From Portunus trituberculatus (Eukaryota; Arthropoda; Malacostraca; Decapoda; Portunidae): a stretch of 64,000 nucleotides of DNA. A program made the translations under genes and the position numbers. Each line of letters opens with the position of its first letter. Within the stretch, counting starts at the first letter, position 1. Location of the stretch: NCBI RefSeq assembly GCF_017591435.1, contig NC_059256.1, positions 13,023,766-13,087,765 on the forward strand, written 5' to 3'. This document shows, one piece after another, positions 1-12,738 of this stretch. Under the pieces are notes generated by a model that was not told where the DNA came from, did no database searches, and saw nothing but the letters and a program-made list of their open reading frames with translations.

Positions 1-685
1 TTATTCCGTGGACATATATCCTCGATAGTATAGTTGTATCTCTTATTTCTTGTTGGTGTGTCTTGCCAGTTGTAACATTTGTCTTTGAAGAGATAAAACT
101 ATATTATACAGGATACATGTCGACGGCATAAAAAAAAAAAAAAACTGACGAGAAGAGATATATTAAAGAAAGGGAAAATAAAGCTATTCTAAAAAAAAAA
201 AGCTATTCTAAAAAGAAAGATTTTTCTTTTCTTAATCCCTACTCTTCTCTTTAATATATTGTTGAATCCCTTGGTATATTCCATCATTATATCAATAGTT
301 AGTGGTTTGAATTTCTTAGATACATGTCTCATCTTTCACCTTTCCGTTGTCATGATCTTACCAATTTTCTACACATATATTATCAGAACGATTTCTAGCC
401 CGTATGAGGTCAAGCACGTACATGTACGTGAAATCCGCGGTTACTCTCTGTGGTCAATCATATACAAGTACGGTCGTCTCTTTTTCGCTTCCTATACATT
501 TGATATTCCCTCTAGCGACACTAATTATGTTTGTTGAGGTGTCTAGCATATATCAGCACATTTGCCCACTATTCTGGCAACTGGACAGGCCACCCACTCT
601 CACCCCTTCCCTCCTGATTGACCACTGCGTGTCTGCGTCCCGCCACTCACCTCTCAGCCCCTCACTTGTCTCTGGCTGAGTCAAG
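1..685. other. AT-rich flank, no gene recognised
   Basis: The stretch holds poly(A)-like runs near 130-215 and short open frames without family resemblance. I see no RNA gene, terminal repeat or coding signal I can name. Confidence 0.5.
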
Positions 686-1290
686 ATGGCAGGCAGGCGT
701 CCCCGCTCTCTAACTTCTGCAGAAATTGCTGAACAATTAGCTTTTGAGGAAGATATTTTTGATGACAAGTGACATCAGTACTGATGACAGTTATGCTGAT
801 CCTGATTATGTTTTCGATCAGGAAATGAAGGAGGAAGATGAACAGCTTAATGGACAGTATTTTGGCGTGTTTCCGCCACCACACACTCCTTCTCCCACTC
901 CTTGGCCTTCACATACATCTACCCATCTGACATGTGTAACTGGCTTTATGCACCGAACACAAGAAAAGAAAGAGAAAGGAGTCTAGACCATCTTCAATTG
1001 TAAGGCAACAGTCATCTGCTGTCCCAAGTGAAGATGGTGGCGATGATATGTATGATGACCTTGACTCCAGTACAATCACACAGCAGCCAGGCAATGACAA
1101 GACACGCGGCACACCTCGCATCTTATTGTCTACCCACCGCAAAACACCACTTTGAAGAGGGAGGGAAAGAGTACCTGCTGCACTTAACCTAATGAGACCT
1201 GGCAGCAGATGGGACTGAATAGATGGGTCAAATTTTGAGCCGCAAGTTTATAATTTTGATGAATCAGGAATAAAAGTGCAAACACTCGAT
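686..1290 (+). pseudogene. piggyBac-like transposase N-terminal remnant
   Basis: An ATG at 686 opens a frame beginning MAGRRPRSLTSAEIAEQLAF that breaks after about 28 codons. Homologous-looking reading continues in a second frame (acidic stretch with STDDSYADPDY) and a third (QQSSAVPSEDGGDDMYDDLD) that closes at 1155. Past that stop, around 1208-1270, the translation gives WD-stop-IDGSNFEPQVYNFDESG. The order of an acidic N-terminus followed by a W...F.P....FDES start is what piggyBac/PGBD transposases show at the beginning of their DDE domain. The catalytic core is absent, because the sequence changes character before the PIF/Harbinger end at 1386. At least two frameshifts and a stop make it non-functional. 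Family assignment rests on pattern only; another acidic transposase N-terminus is possible. Confidence 0.42.
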
Positions 1291-1766
1291 ATTGCTGTCA
1301 TGAGAGTGGTGTAGCTCTGTGCATTGAGCCCTGCTTTGCAGAATATCATGCCCTGCTGCAATATTGAGAAGTTTGGATAGTGTAAAGGCGCGGTCACACG
1401 AGCAATATTTTCGTCAATAAATTGCCAGAAACACAAACCTGAGTCAAAGTTGTCAATAAATTGACGGTTATCGTGTTGACGGTCCTGCGCGTTATTTATT
1501 GCCAAAAAGTTGGTTGAAGCCAGAATGGTGAAAGCCCCACTAGCCAACATTTATTTTACGTTTATTACTTATGTAACCTTTTATTAAATATTTGGGAGGT
1601 AAATAAAACAACTAATAGTTGGCAAGAACCGAATATAGAACAGCCAAGAGCTCCTACTCCGTGAAAAAGTAGTAAACAGAGCCAGTCAAAGCAGCCCCGG
1701 CCAGTCCACCGTAGTGTCCTGTGTATCCTTGCCTCATCGCCCACAGTAGATTCAATTTTTGAAGTG

Positions 1767-3020
1767 ATGGCTACCAGTACCAAGATTCCATGGACTCGGA
1801 CTTCTGAGGCTCCTTTGTTGGAGTTGGTGAGACAGAAAAAAATTTTATGGGACCATAAAGATGCACTGTACTCCAAAACAAAGGTGAAACAGGCTGCCTT
1901 GGATGCCATTGCCAAGGAACTTGGGGAGGAATATACAGAACTATCTCAACTGAATGGAGGTTAGTATTTTCATTATTTCATCCCAACTATATGAAATGTA
2001 AATGTTAATTAGAGTGACTCCAACCCTTTCTCCTTCCCATATATCCACCAAACCCTTCCAACAAGCTTGGGGGATGGAAATATTTTTATTTGTTTATTTA
2101 TTTATTTTTTTTGGAGGATAAAAAACACCAACTTTTTATAAGGTTCTTTTTATTCCAGAAAACAGTAGAGATAAGAAAAATAATAAGATTCCGACCCGGG
2201 TGGAGCCAGCATATTACCCTGGTTAGGTTAGGTTTGGTTTGATCATTTTAAATTAGGTTAGGTTACACTGAAGAATGACCAAAATCCAAAAAGCATTTTT
2301 CTGATGCATTTTTTTTTGCCTACAGTTACATTTTTTTTTAATCATTTTTCAACTTAACCTAACCTAAACTGATCTTACCTAACCAGGCTAATATGTTGGC
2401 TACACCCGAGTCTGAATCTTGTTATATTTTTATCTCTAATGTTTCCTGGATTAACAAAGAATATGGAAGTTATTATCATTAATATAATTATTACAGATAA
2501 ATTTGTAGTTTCACCCAATATTTCCTATCTCTATCCACAACCCAAATTCCCCAAGCAAGCTTGGGGGATTTCGAGAAGAGGGTGAGGGAGGCATATATGA
2601 GTGATGTATGGACTTAAAATGTAAGGAAATGCCTTTAAAAGTCCAAATTCCCTAATCCTCAAGGAAGCTTGGGAACATAAACTAACCTAACTTAACCTAC
2701 ATATGTAATGCACGGAATTCAGAGCTTACCGTACCTTAAATTGACTTGAGAGGCACCATCTTTGTAAGAAATGTTTCCTAATTGTTATACCTATTTCTAT
2801 ATATCAAAATTTCTTTTTCAGTTGATGTAAGAATAAAGTTATATAACTTGAAGACATACTTCATGAATGTTTACAACAAAATGAAGAATGCTCCCAGTGG
2901 TTCAAAAGGATGCCCGGGGAGACCCTGGCAACTATTTGATAGTGCATCTTTCTTGATTGATTCACTAGTGGAAAAAGCACCAACAGTAGCCACATATGTG
3001 ATACCTCCTGCAGACACAGT

Positions 3021-3086
<66 letters not shown>

Positions 3087-3853
3087 ATATACACAGAGAC
3101 CTAAGACTAAATAAACAAAAGTAGAAAAATATATATTCATAAATGCAACCAATCTTGACTAAATGATACAGACCTAGGACCTTCTTTAATCAACCTAATC
3201 TAAATAAATATATCTTTAGGTATATAATCATGATTCCAGTTGCTTATAACTAACCTGTCAGTATACATTAATTGATACTTTGCGTTGTCAGTACATACAA
3301 TTTTTGAAATGATATTTAATTTTTATAATTGGTGTCCACTGGAATATAACCTGGACTCTGAACATGAATAGGCAGTGATTAGGTTAGCTGACTGCCTTTG
3401 GAATGTTTTTATGTTCAGGTTGTTGCACCTTTGTCTTGTAACAATGCATCACAAGACTTCTTTTTCTTCCGACAGATATTTACAATTGAAGGCGATGGCT
3501 GCCTCATAGAAGATCCAGATGTCCAGCCTCTTGGCAGTGAACCATGTGGGAGCTGGAGTCAAGGGTCTAATGAGTGCAGAGGCTTTCCTTGTGGGTCAAG
3601 CACCAGTAACACACCTGAGACTGCCAGTCATGAATCATCAGGTGCTTGCAGCCTTTCATTAATGGAAACTCCCCTTAAAAGGAAGAAAGCACACGCACAG
3701 GGGTGCAGTGTGAAAAGAAAGGAGGACGAGGACCCAGTTATGGATATCCTTCAAAATATTGGGGGGTATATGGAAAAAAGAAATAAGGTTGATAAAGTGG
3801 AGATTGCTATAGGGCACATAGTAGAGACTGCAATTCAATCTTTACCTATTTGA
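1767..3853 (+). CDS. MADF/Myb-SANT-like DNA-binding protein of PIF/Harbinger element (3 exons)
   Basis: Three exons join in frame: 1767-1959 (donor GTTAGT), 2822-3018 (acceptor TTTTTCAG, donor GTAAGT) and 3476-3853 (acceptor TTCCGACAG). The product is about 255 residues without an internal stop. The start is the ATG at 1767, preceded by an in-frame GTG. Residues ~14-100 form a MADF-like trihelix: LLELVRQKKILWDHKDALYS, then an LG..Y linker, then VRIKLYNLKTYFMNVYNK. The C-terminal exon is acidic and Ser/Gly-rich and ends in an amphipathic segment (MDILQNIGGYMEKRNKVDKV). In PIF/Harbinger transposons such a protein binds element ends and helps import the transposase into the nucleus. Position inside the element termini and opposite orientation to the transposase fit that role. 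Intron 1 holds a snapback repeat and intron 2 starts inside a (GT)n tract. It is notably better preserved than its partner transposase. A domesticated host gene is the alternative. Confidence 0.62.
2145..2461. repeat. snapback MITE-like inverted repeat in intron 1
   Basis: The left arm from about 2145 (TTCTTTTTATTCCAGAAAAC) and the right arm ending near 2461 are imperfect reverse complements over roughly 90-100 bp. Shared stretches include AAGATTC.GAC.CGGGTG.AG and CA.CATATTA.CCTGGTTAGG. A central 100 bp separates them. Both arms carry TTAGGTTAGG-type repeats near the loop. No clear target duplication was found. It lies wholly within the first intron of the MADF gene. Confidence 0.6.
3020..3084. 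repeat. (GT)n microsatellite
   Basis: An uninterrupted GT run of about 32 units begins in the 5' splice site of intron 2 of the MADF gene. Confidence 0.97.
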
Positions 3854-3963
3854 AGCTAAATTGGAATTCATTCCAAGAGTTTTAAATCTCATTAAAGAAA
3901 TGAAACGTGAAATATCTGCAGGAGAGAATAATTCTATATGATCTGTCTCCATGTTTGCCTGTA

Positions 3964-4913
<950 letters not shown>

Positions 4914-7912
4914 CAACGTCCGTGGTCTCCGGACTAACCTTGCAGACTTATACCACAACTGTGTGCAACGACACAATGCAGACGTTGTTGTGGTGACCGA
5001 GACATGGCTGAACAGTGAGGTGGAGCCCACGTATGGCAGGATGCAGGGCTTCACCCACTGGGTGAGGAGGGACCGACAGGAGCGAACAGGAGGTGGAGTG
5101 GCTGTCTGCTTCAAGGAAGGAATGCAGGCCCAGCTACTCGACATAGACACGCCTCCAATGATGGAGATGATGTACTTCCGAGTAATGCTGGCAGACCGCT
5201 CAGCCCTCCTGCTGTGTGCCCTGTATCGCCCCCCGCGACAAGGGCCTGACTCACTCCTGTACCTGACTGAGACCTTAGACAACCTGATGATGGCACACAG
5301 CTGCAGCCACGTGCTGATTGTGGGGGATCTCAATCACCACCTGGAAAGAGACGCCTACGAGAATCTCCTGGAGGTGCAGGGTCTGACAGATCATGTCACC
5401 TTCCCACACATGAACGAGGAGGGACATTAGACCCTGTCATCTCAGACTACCAGGAAGACAAGCTTCAGTGTCATCAGCTGGGGCTCGTGGGCAGCTCTGA
5501 CCATCACGCTGTACTGACACAGCTGGAAGTGGGCGTGGCTCAGGACGAGGCCACCACCCGCACCATCTGGCTGTGGAACAAAGCAGACTGGGCTTCCCTG
5601 CGCCGCGACCTGACCCACACCCCATGGGCCACTCTGCTACAGGGAGGAGCAGAGAGTGAAGCACTTGCACTCACCTCTCACCTTCTCGCCCTCCAGAGAC
5701 GCCACGTCCCACACAGGGAATACACCACCAGATCGACGGATCAGCCATGGTTTGGCTACCGTTGCCGTGTTGCTGCCGAGGCAAAGTATGCTGCCTGGCT
5801 CCGCTACAAGAGGAACCCGACTCGGCGCAACAAGGACCTGCACAGGGCTGCATGCAGGAGGATGGTGGTAACCAGCAAGTGGGCCTTAAAAAAGTGGGAG
5901 GAAAGCCTGCGCCGGAAACTGTGTGGCACTGGCGTAGGAAACAAAACTTGGTGGTCTCTTGTTAAGGACAAACAAGGAACTGGCCACCAAGAATCCATCC
6001 CTCCCTCAGCAAGCAGGACGGTACTGTCGCCACCAGCAGTAAGGAGAGGGCACAGTTGCTGGCTTCCTTGTTTGCTGGAAAAATGAAGGTCGGGAATCCA
6101 CAGCAGCCACCGCCTCAGCTGGTCCAGCAATGTGAGAAGACTGTCACCATGGTGGAGGTGACGCATCAGCAGGTGAAGCGATTATTGCGGGGCTGGACAC
6201 ACAGAAAGCCACCGGCCCTGATGACATCAGCCCGCACCTGCTGAAGCGATGCTCCCAGGAACTGGCTGCCCTCTCACCCAAGTCTTCACAACTTGTGTAC
6301 GGGAAAACGTCTGGCCTTCAGTGTGGAAGGAGGCTCGAGTAGTTCCGTACACAAAAAGCTCCAGGACGGACCCAAAAACTACAGACCCATATCCCTGTTG
6401 TCAGTGGTGGGTAAAGTGTTTGAGAGGGTCGTGGCAGAGGTGGTGTGTAGCCATCTCAAGGACAATGCCCTCCTCTCAGACCAACAGTTTGGGTTCAGAC
6501 CTGGAAGGTCAACCTCCGACCTAATGATGCTTCTCACCAGGCATTGGCAGGACGCCCTCGACGACGGCAAGGACACTATAGTGGTTGCTTTGGACATAGC
6601 AGGAGCTTTTGATAAAGTATGGCACAACGGATTACTAGAAAAGCTTCGTGCTAAAGGCATCCAGGGTGGCTTGCTACGACTCTTGGGAAATTACCTGCAG
6701 GACAGAAGCCTCAAGGTGGTTGTCAACGGGCAAACATCTGAGTCCCTGCCTGTGGAGGCATCAGTGCCACAGGGTTCAATTCTTGGCCCACTCCTGTGGA
6801 ATATCTACGTGGATGATCTTCTCCAGCTACTGCCAGGAGTCATGGCCTATGCTGATGACTGCACCCTCTCCTATACCTATCCACGCCAGGACAGTGGGCG
6901 GGCTGCTGAGGCCATCAATCAGCAGCTACGAGTGATAAAGGAGTGGGGTGCTCGCTGGCAAGTGACATTCGCGCCGGAGAAGACACAAGCAATGGTTGTC
7001 TCTCGGTCCCCAGCCGCCATGGCAGCAATGGCAGGAAAGTTGTCTTTGGCGCTGCTGCTCCCACTCCAAGATGACGTCAAGATACTTGGAGTGGAGGTGG
7101 ATCGAGGGCTGAGGTTTGACAGGCATGTCAAAACCATTGCCAAGAAAGCCTCTCACAGGATCTCCGCTCTCAGAAGGATCGCCAGTTTCCTCGACAGGAA
7201 GGGAGACTGCTGCTGTACAAGGCACAGGTGCGGCCCCACCTTGAATACGCAGCTCTCTCCTGGATGTCCTGTGCCGCCACACACAGAAGGAGACTGGACA
7301 GCATCCAACGCCGCGCCATACGGCTAGTAGATGCTGCACTACCACCTCACCCAGAGCCTGAGCGTCCCTTGATTCACTGGAACACCGCAGAGACGTGGCG
7401 GCGATCGTAGTGTTCCATAAGGCACAGGTGCAAAGAGTGCCACATCTGGCAGGGCTGCGTCATCCTCTAAGAGTCACCGCACGGAGCACGAGAACGGTGC
7501 TCAATGGTGGTGACGCCGTAGAGGTGCCGCGATCCCACGGGTGTCAGCATCAACGCACCTTCGCAGGACGCGTCTCCAGGATGTGGAACTTGTTCACGGC
7601 CGCGGTGCCTCACGTCCAGGAGATGAACACTCACAGTGTCAAACTGATGGCACATAAGTGGAGACAGACACTGCCAACTCCTCTGACACTCTTTGTGACG
7701 TGACACTCAGTGTAGTGCAGTGCGTGAATAGTGCTAGTGAAGTGAAACGAATAGTGCTCCATTTGCATGCTGACCATCTTGTATATTATCTATTTTTAAG
7801 TCTTGTAAATATTGTAGAGAAATAGATTGTAGTACCCTTAGAATAGGTAGCACACGACAGTGCGCCTTTGGGTACATGTTCCTTTGTATTAAGTTTTGTT
7901 TAAATAAAAAAA

Positions 7913-7958
<46 letters not shown>

Positions 7959-7961
<3 letters not shown>

Positions 7962-8245
7962 GCCCTTTGCGAGAGAGAGGAACCGGTTGGTGCAAGAAAC
8001 AAACATACACCACTCTACATGCCTCCAGGCGTACAAAAGAGGCGTGAACGAGTGGCTAAAGTGCTAGTGTGACACCAATAAATGCTGTGATAGTGTGTAA
8101 CTATATACTATTATTCAATTATCAATTTATGACTCACTTCTGTAAATATTGTGTATTTCTTTTTGTTGCCAAGATAGGCCTGAACTATACCATAGCCTCA
8201 GACCTCTGGTATGAACAACACATGTAACCTAGTTTAAATAAAAAA

Positions 8246-8256
<11 letters not shown>
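7959..8256 (+). mobile_element. Second LINE 3' tail, related family
   Basis: A short coding end reads CLQAYKRGVNEWLKC followed by a stop near 8066. An AT-rich 3' UTR then closes in GTTTAAATAAA plus poly(A) and (GA)n. The last bases and the tail are the same as in the LINE that ends at 7920, although the UTR upstream differs. It looks like a strongly 5'-truncated insertion of a sister subfamily next to or into the same GA tract. Confidence 0.55.
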
Positions 8257-8298
<42 letters not shown>

Positions 8299-8475
8299 TA
8301 GATAGATAGATAGATTTTAATCATTACACCCAAACAAGAAGTTCAATAAAATATCAAGCTGGCCACTATAAAAAAGGATGCTTGAGAAAGATTATTCCAT
8401 AGTAGTAGTAGCAGTAGCACCAGTACCAACAGCAGCAGCAGCAGTAGCACTAACACCACCAGCACCAGCAGCAGG
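8257..8475. repeat. (GA)n, (GATA)n and AGC/AGT-rich trinucleotide repeats
   Basis: (GA)n at 8257-8294 passes into GATA repeats to 8316. Imperfect AGT/AGC/ACC triplets occupy about 8400-8475. Confidence 0.9.
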
Positions 8476-8483
8476 AACTACAC

Positions 8484-8871
8484 TTGTAAGATATATAATA
8501 CCAAATTGCCTTCCCCAATCTTACCAATGTACCTCATGAAATCCTGAAAGACATACTTGTTGCTAAATATCGCAGAGTCAGAGTAAGGCGTTCTGCAGGA
8601 ATAATTGCTTGCCGAATATTTGTGTCTTGCTTTTCAATTAAAGGAGCAACAAGGGCCAGCAGATCTTGAAATTGATGCTTGTTCAATCGAGTTCACTGTG
8701 TGAGCGTTGCTTGGTCTTCTTCCGTAGTTATACAAGTAGTCTGAAGGCCACACTCTCTTCTCTCCTCCTTTGAAGCCTCTGACGACTCCAGAGACGCTTG
8801 TGTCTCTTTCGTTTCAGCTTGAGCTTTGCTAAGCAAGCCTCTGCCAAACAAAGCACTAAATCGTCCTCCAT
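8484..8871 (-). pseudogene. PIF/Harbinger (HARBI1-like) transposase, N-terminal remnant
   Basis: On the minus strand an ATG at 8871 starts MEDDLVLCLAEACL followed by a very basic stretch (KLKLKRKRHKRLWSRQRLQR), the usual opening of Harbinger transposases. After a stop near 8728 and a shifted frame, about 8680-8540 reads KHQFQDLLALVAPLIEKQDT, NIRQAIIPAERLTLTLRYLA and TSMSFRIS. This closely follows the family pattern around L.P.I.K.DT.MR.AI...ERL..TLR.LA. The DDE catalytic core downstream (towards 8.4 kb and below) is missing, replaced by microsatellites and LINE tails. The transposase would cut and rejoin the element ends in the nucleus with its MADF partner. Stops, a frameshift and the missing core make it dead. 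Confidence 0.7.
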
Positions 8872-9112
8872 CTTCAGTGAGCTGAAGCTGGTACTGGGAG
8901 TATTTGTTATTGTCAGATACGGCTCGGCTCCAGTGCCGATCAAAACAGTACACCGAAATTGGTGCTACAATTTGGCTAACTTCGTGTGACCAGATTTTAG
9001 TTTAAAATTGCTGAAATAAATTATTGTCGAAATAAATTCCCCAAAAATATTGCTCGCGCCTTAACGGTTGGCCGCACTCCTGGGACAAGCTGTCCTGTAG
9101 GCTAGCGGACAT

Positions 9113-9114
<2 letters not shown>

Positions 9115-9198
<84 letters not shown>

Positions 9199-9223
9199 AA
9201 TCAACAAAAGCACCACGAACAAC

Positions 9224-9276
<53 letters not shown>

Positions 9277-9332
9277 TAACATTAATAATAAAAATAATAA
9301 CAATAATAATTATAATATTGATGATGATGATG

Positions 9333-9366
<34 letters not shown>

Positions 9367-9403
9367 TAATAGAAATAATAATGATAATAATAATAATGAT
9401 ATT

Positions 9404-9449
<46 letters not shown>

Positions 9450-9470
9450 TAATAATAATAATAAAATTTT
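9115..9470. repeat. (AT)n then long (ATA)n microsatellite tract
   Basis: (AT)n runs to about 9196, then interrupted AAT/ATA/ATG triplets to 9470. It lies just outside the right end of the PIF/Harbinger element. Confidence 0.95.
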
Positions 9471-9812
9471 GCGTGACTATAGCTCTATCTAGAGGAAATC
9501 GATTGCCAAGACGCAGAGAGGGAAGGTCACGTCAAGAAGAGAATGCAGGGTCACGGCGGGGAGACAGGTCAGTCCAAGGTGGACGATGCGAGAGTGATGG
9601 GATCAAGAGTCAGTGAGTGTGTAATTACTTCCTTGATAAGTTATATATTAGTCAATCAGAAAACAGTAAAATCACAAAGCGATGACCATAAGTGGATGAC
9701 AGATAGATTAAGACACTATATAGGACGGAAGAGATATATGTATATACAGAAGACTAAAGGCAATGTCGCGTGCGAAATCTTCCCTCCATAGAAAAATATC
9801 CCCTGGGATCCA
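9471..9812. other. no gene recognised
   Basis: One open frame of about 80 codons starts near 9543 but resembles no family I know. No terminal repeats are visible. Confidence 0.4.
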
Positions 9813-9830
9813 CACCCCTCTGTTATCTTT

Positions 9831-10025
9831 GCTCAAACTCGTGGATAGAAGGATCTATGGAGCTCATTTGCTCAAACTCGTGGATAGAAAGGTCTATGGA
9901 GCTGATTTGCTCAAACTCGTGAATAGAAGGGTCTATGGAGCGGATTTGCTCAAAGTCGTGGATAGAAGGGTCTATGGAGCGGATTTGCTCAAACTCGTGG
10001 ATAGAAGGGCCTATGGAGCTGATAT
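9831..10025. repeat. 39-bp minisatellite, five units
   Basis: Five tandem 39-bp units start at 9831, 9870, 9909, 9948 and 9987. Each begins GCTCAAACTCGTGGATAGAA and differs from its neighbours by one to four substitutions. No indel interrupts the phase, so the plus strand reads a 13-residue repeat (LLKLVDRRVYGAD). Confidence 0.92.
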
Positions 10026-10715
10026 CCTAGCCCGAGAAAGCACGATGATCAGTTGTCATTATGAACGTATATAACACATCATCAGTAGTCTTATAATGTA
10101 TTATTTATCGAATGTGTGAAGCCTCCAAATAGATCCTACAGGCACAGGTCCGCACGACACTGACATACCATCACACACTTTTATTTTTTTAAAATAAATA
10201 TAGCGAGTTTGACATTTATATTGGTAGGCTAGAAAAAAGGATTATTCTTGCTGCTCCAGGCAAATTTTCACTGAGAAATGTTCATTGTTTACTAGTTTAT
10301 TGGTCAAAATCGATCAGCCCTTCACCTCCAATGGGACGATGCTCATGTCCGCTCCAAAAATATCTCTTAAATGTCGTGCTTTTTTTAATAATTTCATGAC
10401 ACATACTAATCATGGTAACGCACATCAGTAGAATTAAGTCTCCTACAACTTTACCTGGAAGGAAAACACACACTTACCCCAGACACCTACTGAAACGATA
10501 ACTTACTCCTAGTGAGATCTAATATCATTAGTTCAGGGGGTGCTGTGAACCTTCCATTAAAGCTAGTTGTGATCTCGCTGAACGTTTTCCATTATGTTTC
10601 ACAACTCAAGGGGGCAGTCACAGCCTACTCTCTAAAGATAGCTCTCCTTCACACAAAACTACATGCACTTACCACACATACACCCTTCACTTGCAAATCA
10701 AAATTTAAAAGAAAA
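10026..10715. other. no gene recognised; possible LINE 5' UTR at the end
   Basis: The last part (from about 10510) is open in the frame that continues into the jockey-type ORF2 and could be its leader. The rest shows nothing I can classify. Confidence 0.35.
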
Positions 10716-12248
10716 ATGGGATCTCAAAGCAACCCCACGGAGTCCCCTTCAGGGGAGGGGACCAAAAATGTTCCCAGGTCGGACGCCTCACTTATTAATT
10801 ACCTCAAATGCTTTGACACCTCCCTCAACTTTTTCTACATTAACTTCTGCAACATTCGCGGTCTTAGATCTAATTTTTGATCTGTGGAACACCACCTCTC
10901 CTCTACTAAACCTATCTTCTTTTCCTCACCGAAACACAGTTGTCTGAGGCAAGTGGCAGTAGCCCCTTCTCTGTTCCCTCCTACTTTCTTTATTCTCATT
11001 TTTCATTCCAAAGCTGGATGTTGCGTCTATGTGCGCAACGACTTAACTTGCTGTCGTGCCCATGCTCTTGAGTATTCCGAATTTTCCACCATCTGGATTC
11101 AACTTAACACACTCTCAAACTAAATTCATTTGTGCTGTTTATCTTTCCCCTAACTCTTCTGACTATAGTAAATTCTTTGACTACTTAATTTCCAAATTGG
11201 AGCACATTCTGTCCTTCTACACCTTCGCTGAGATTTCCATTCTTGGAAATTTCAATGTTCACCACCAGCTTTGGCTTTCCTTTCCCTTCACTGACCATCC
11301 TGGTGAACTAGCCTTCAACTATGCTATCTTCCATGATCTAGAGCAACTGGTGCAACACCCTACTCGTATTCCTGACTTTCTTGGAGACACGCCCAACATT
11401 TTTTATCTCTTCCTCATCTCTAATCCTTCTGCTTATGCTGTCGCCCTTTCATCTCCGTTGGGCTCCTCCGATCACAATCTCATTTCTGTATTTTGTCCTA
11501 TTTTTCCAATACCTCCACAGGATCCCCCAAAGTAAAGGTGCCTCTGGCGTTTTGCCTCTGCCAGCTGGGGGGACCTGAGGAGGTATTGTGCTGATTTTCC
11601 CTGGAATGATTACTGCTTCCGTGTCAGAGATCCATCTCTTTGTGCTGAACGCATAACAGAGGTGATAGTGTCTGGCATGGAGGCGTACATTCCTCATTCT
11701 TTATCTCAACCTAAACCTTCTAAACCTTGGTTTAACTCAGCCTGTTCTCAAGCTATACATGATAGAGGTTGCTCACAAAAGGTACTTGAGCCTGAATCTC
11801 ATACACTTTATATCATGCCAAGTCTGTTCTTCAACTTGCCAAACAATCTTTCAGAAATACAAAAACATCTCAAATAACTTCACTTCTTCATCATTCCTCC
11901 TTTATTTCATCTTACGGACCTGATGGGGTCTCTCCAATTATTCTCAAAAACTGTGCTTCCGTGCTTGCACCTTACCTGGCCAAACTGTTCCAACTTTGTC
12001 TATCGACTTCTACCTTTCTTTCCTACTGGAATTTCGCCTACATTCAGCCTGTTCCTAAAAAGGGAGACCGTTCTAACCCCTCAAATTACCGTCCTATATC
12101 TTCAATCTCTTGCTTATCTAAAGTTTTTTTAATCTATCCTGAATAGGAATATTCTCAAACATCTGTCACTTCACAATCTTCTGTCTGATCGCCAGTATGA
12201 ATTCCGTCAAGGTCGCTCTACTGGTGATCTATCTGGCTTTCCTTACTG
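10716..12248 (+). mobile_element. Jockey-type LINE, ORF2 5' half, broken
   Basis: The coding region starts at ATG 10716 (MGSQSNPTESPSGEGTKN). The endonuclease follows with INFCNIRGLRSNF, an LTETQLSE motif, ISILGNFNVHHQLW and LGSSDHNLISV. After several frameshifts the linker (PKPSKPWFNSACSQAI) leads into the RT start with LKNCASVLAPYLAKLFQLC and PVPKKGDRSNPSNYRPIS. The element stops at the RT fingers (GRSTGDL) at about 12248, where Merlin transposase sequence begins. A second, more conserved piece of the same family lies at 25534-26165. Jockey LINEs encode endonuclease and RT for target-primed retrotransposition. At least five frame breaks make this copy inactive. Confidence 0.75.
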
Positions 12249-12738
12249 AATGGTTAATTTTGTAGTGGGTGTACCTTAGCTTTTCAATGTTATTGTAGGT
12301 CCCTCAGCTGTCACTTATTATTACTGATCCTTGGCGGATGTATTTTTGTATTAGTGGGAGGACCGTGTCTTTGTCAGCCTCACCCACTGGGCCCACTAGC
12401 GGCAGAACGAAATTTTTTGTAAGCTCTCTATCCCCCCAAATAGGCAAACTTGTGATAGTACCCGGCCTCTCTCGTATTTCCGGCGCACGATGAGCGTCTC
12501 GTCATTTTATTTTCAACAACCACTCCTGGACCACCAAAAGCTTCCTGATTGTTCAACCAGAAGTCTGTCACCTCACTACAAAATGACCGCCAGTCAACTG
12601 AAGTGCGAAACGATGTGTCCAAACACTGGATAACCGTTTTGTGGTCCCAGCGTGAACTTAAACAATGATTAGCAAAGAGAATAACCTTACAGGTGAACGT
12701 TCTGTAAAAATGTTCTGTTACGACCGTCTTCCTCCCCA
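12249..12738 (-). pseudogene. Merlin-type (IS1595/ISXO2-like) DDE transposase fragment
   Basis: The minus strand from about 12719 reads TEHFYRTFTC, then DTSFRTSVDWRSFCSEVTDF and AFGGPGVVVE. A one-base shift then gives DETLIVRRKYERGRVLSQVC and LFGGI. Further on it reads EADKDTVLPLIQKYIRQGSV, then IISDS-stop-GTYNNIEKLR and YTHYKINH. This is the order of the ISXO2-like transposase domain: GGPG.VVE.DE with the first catalytic Asp, then the .SD..G.Y block with the second. The third acidic residue would lie beyond 12249, where the jockey LINE intrudes. One frameshift and one TGA in place of a Trp codon inactivate it. Merlin elements are eukaryotic cut-and-paste transposons related to bacterial IS1016. 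The upstream end is cut by an I-type LINE at about 12736. Confidence 0.72.

Noticed and set aside
259..679. Two overlapping open frames near the left edge
   Set aside because: AT-rich, no recognisable domain, no splice or start context.
2210..2400. TTAGG/CCTAA words as interstitial telomere
   Set aside because: Only two or three imperfect units per arm, belonging to a snapback repeat; not a telomeric array.
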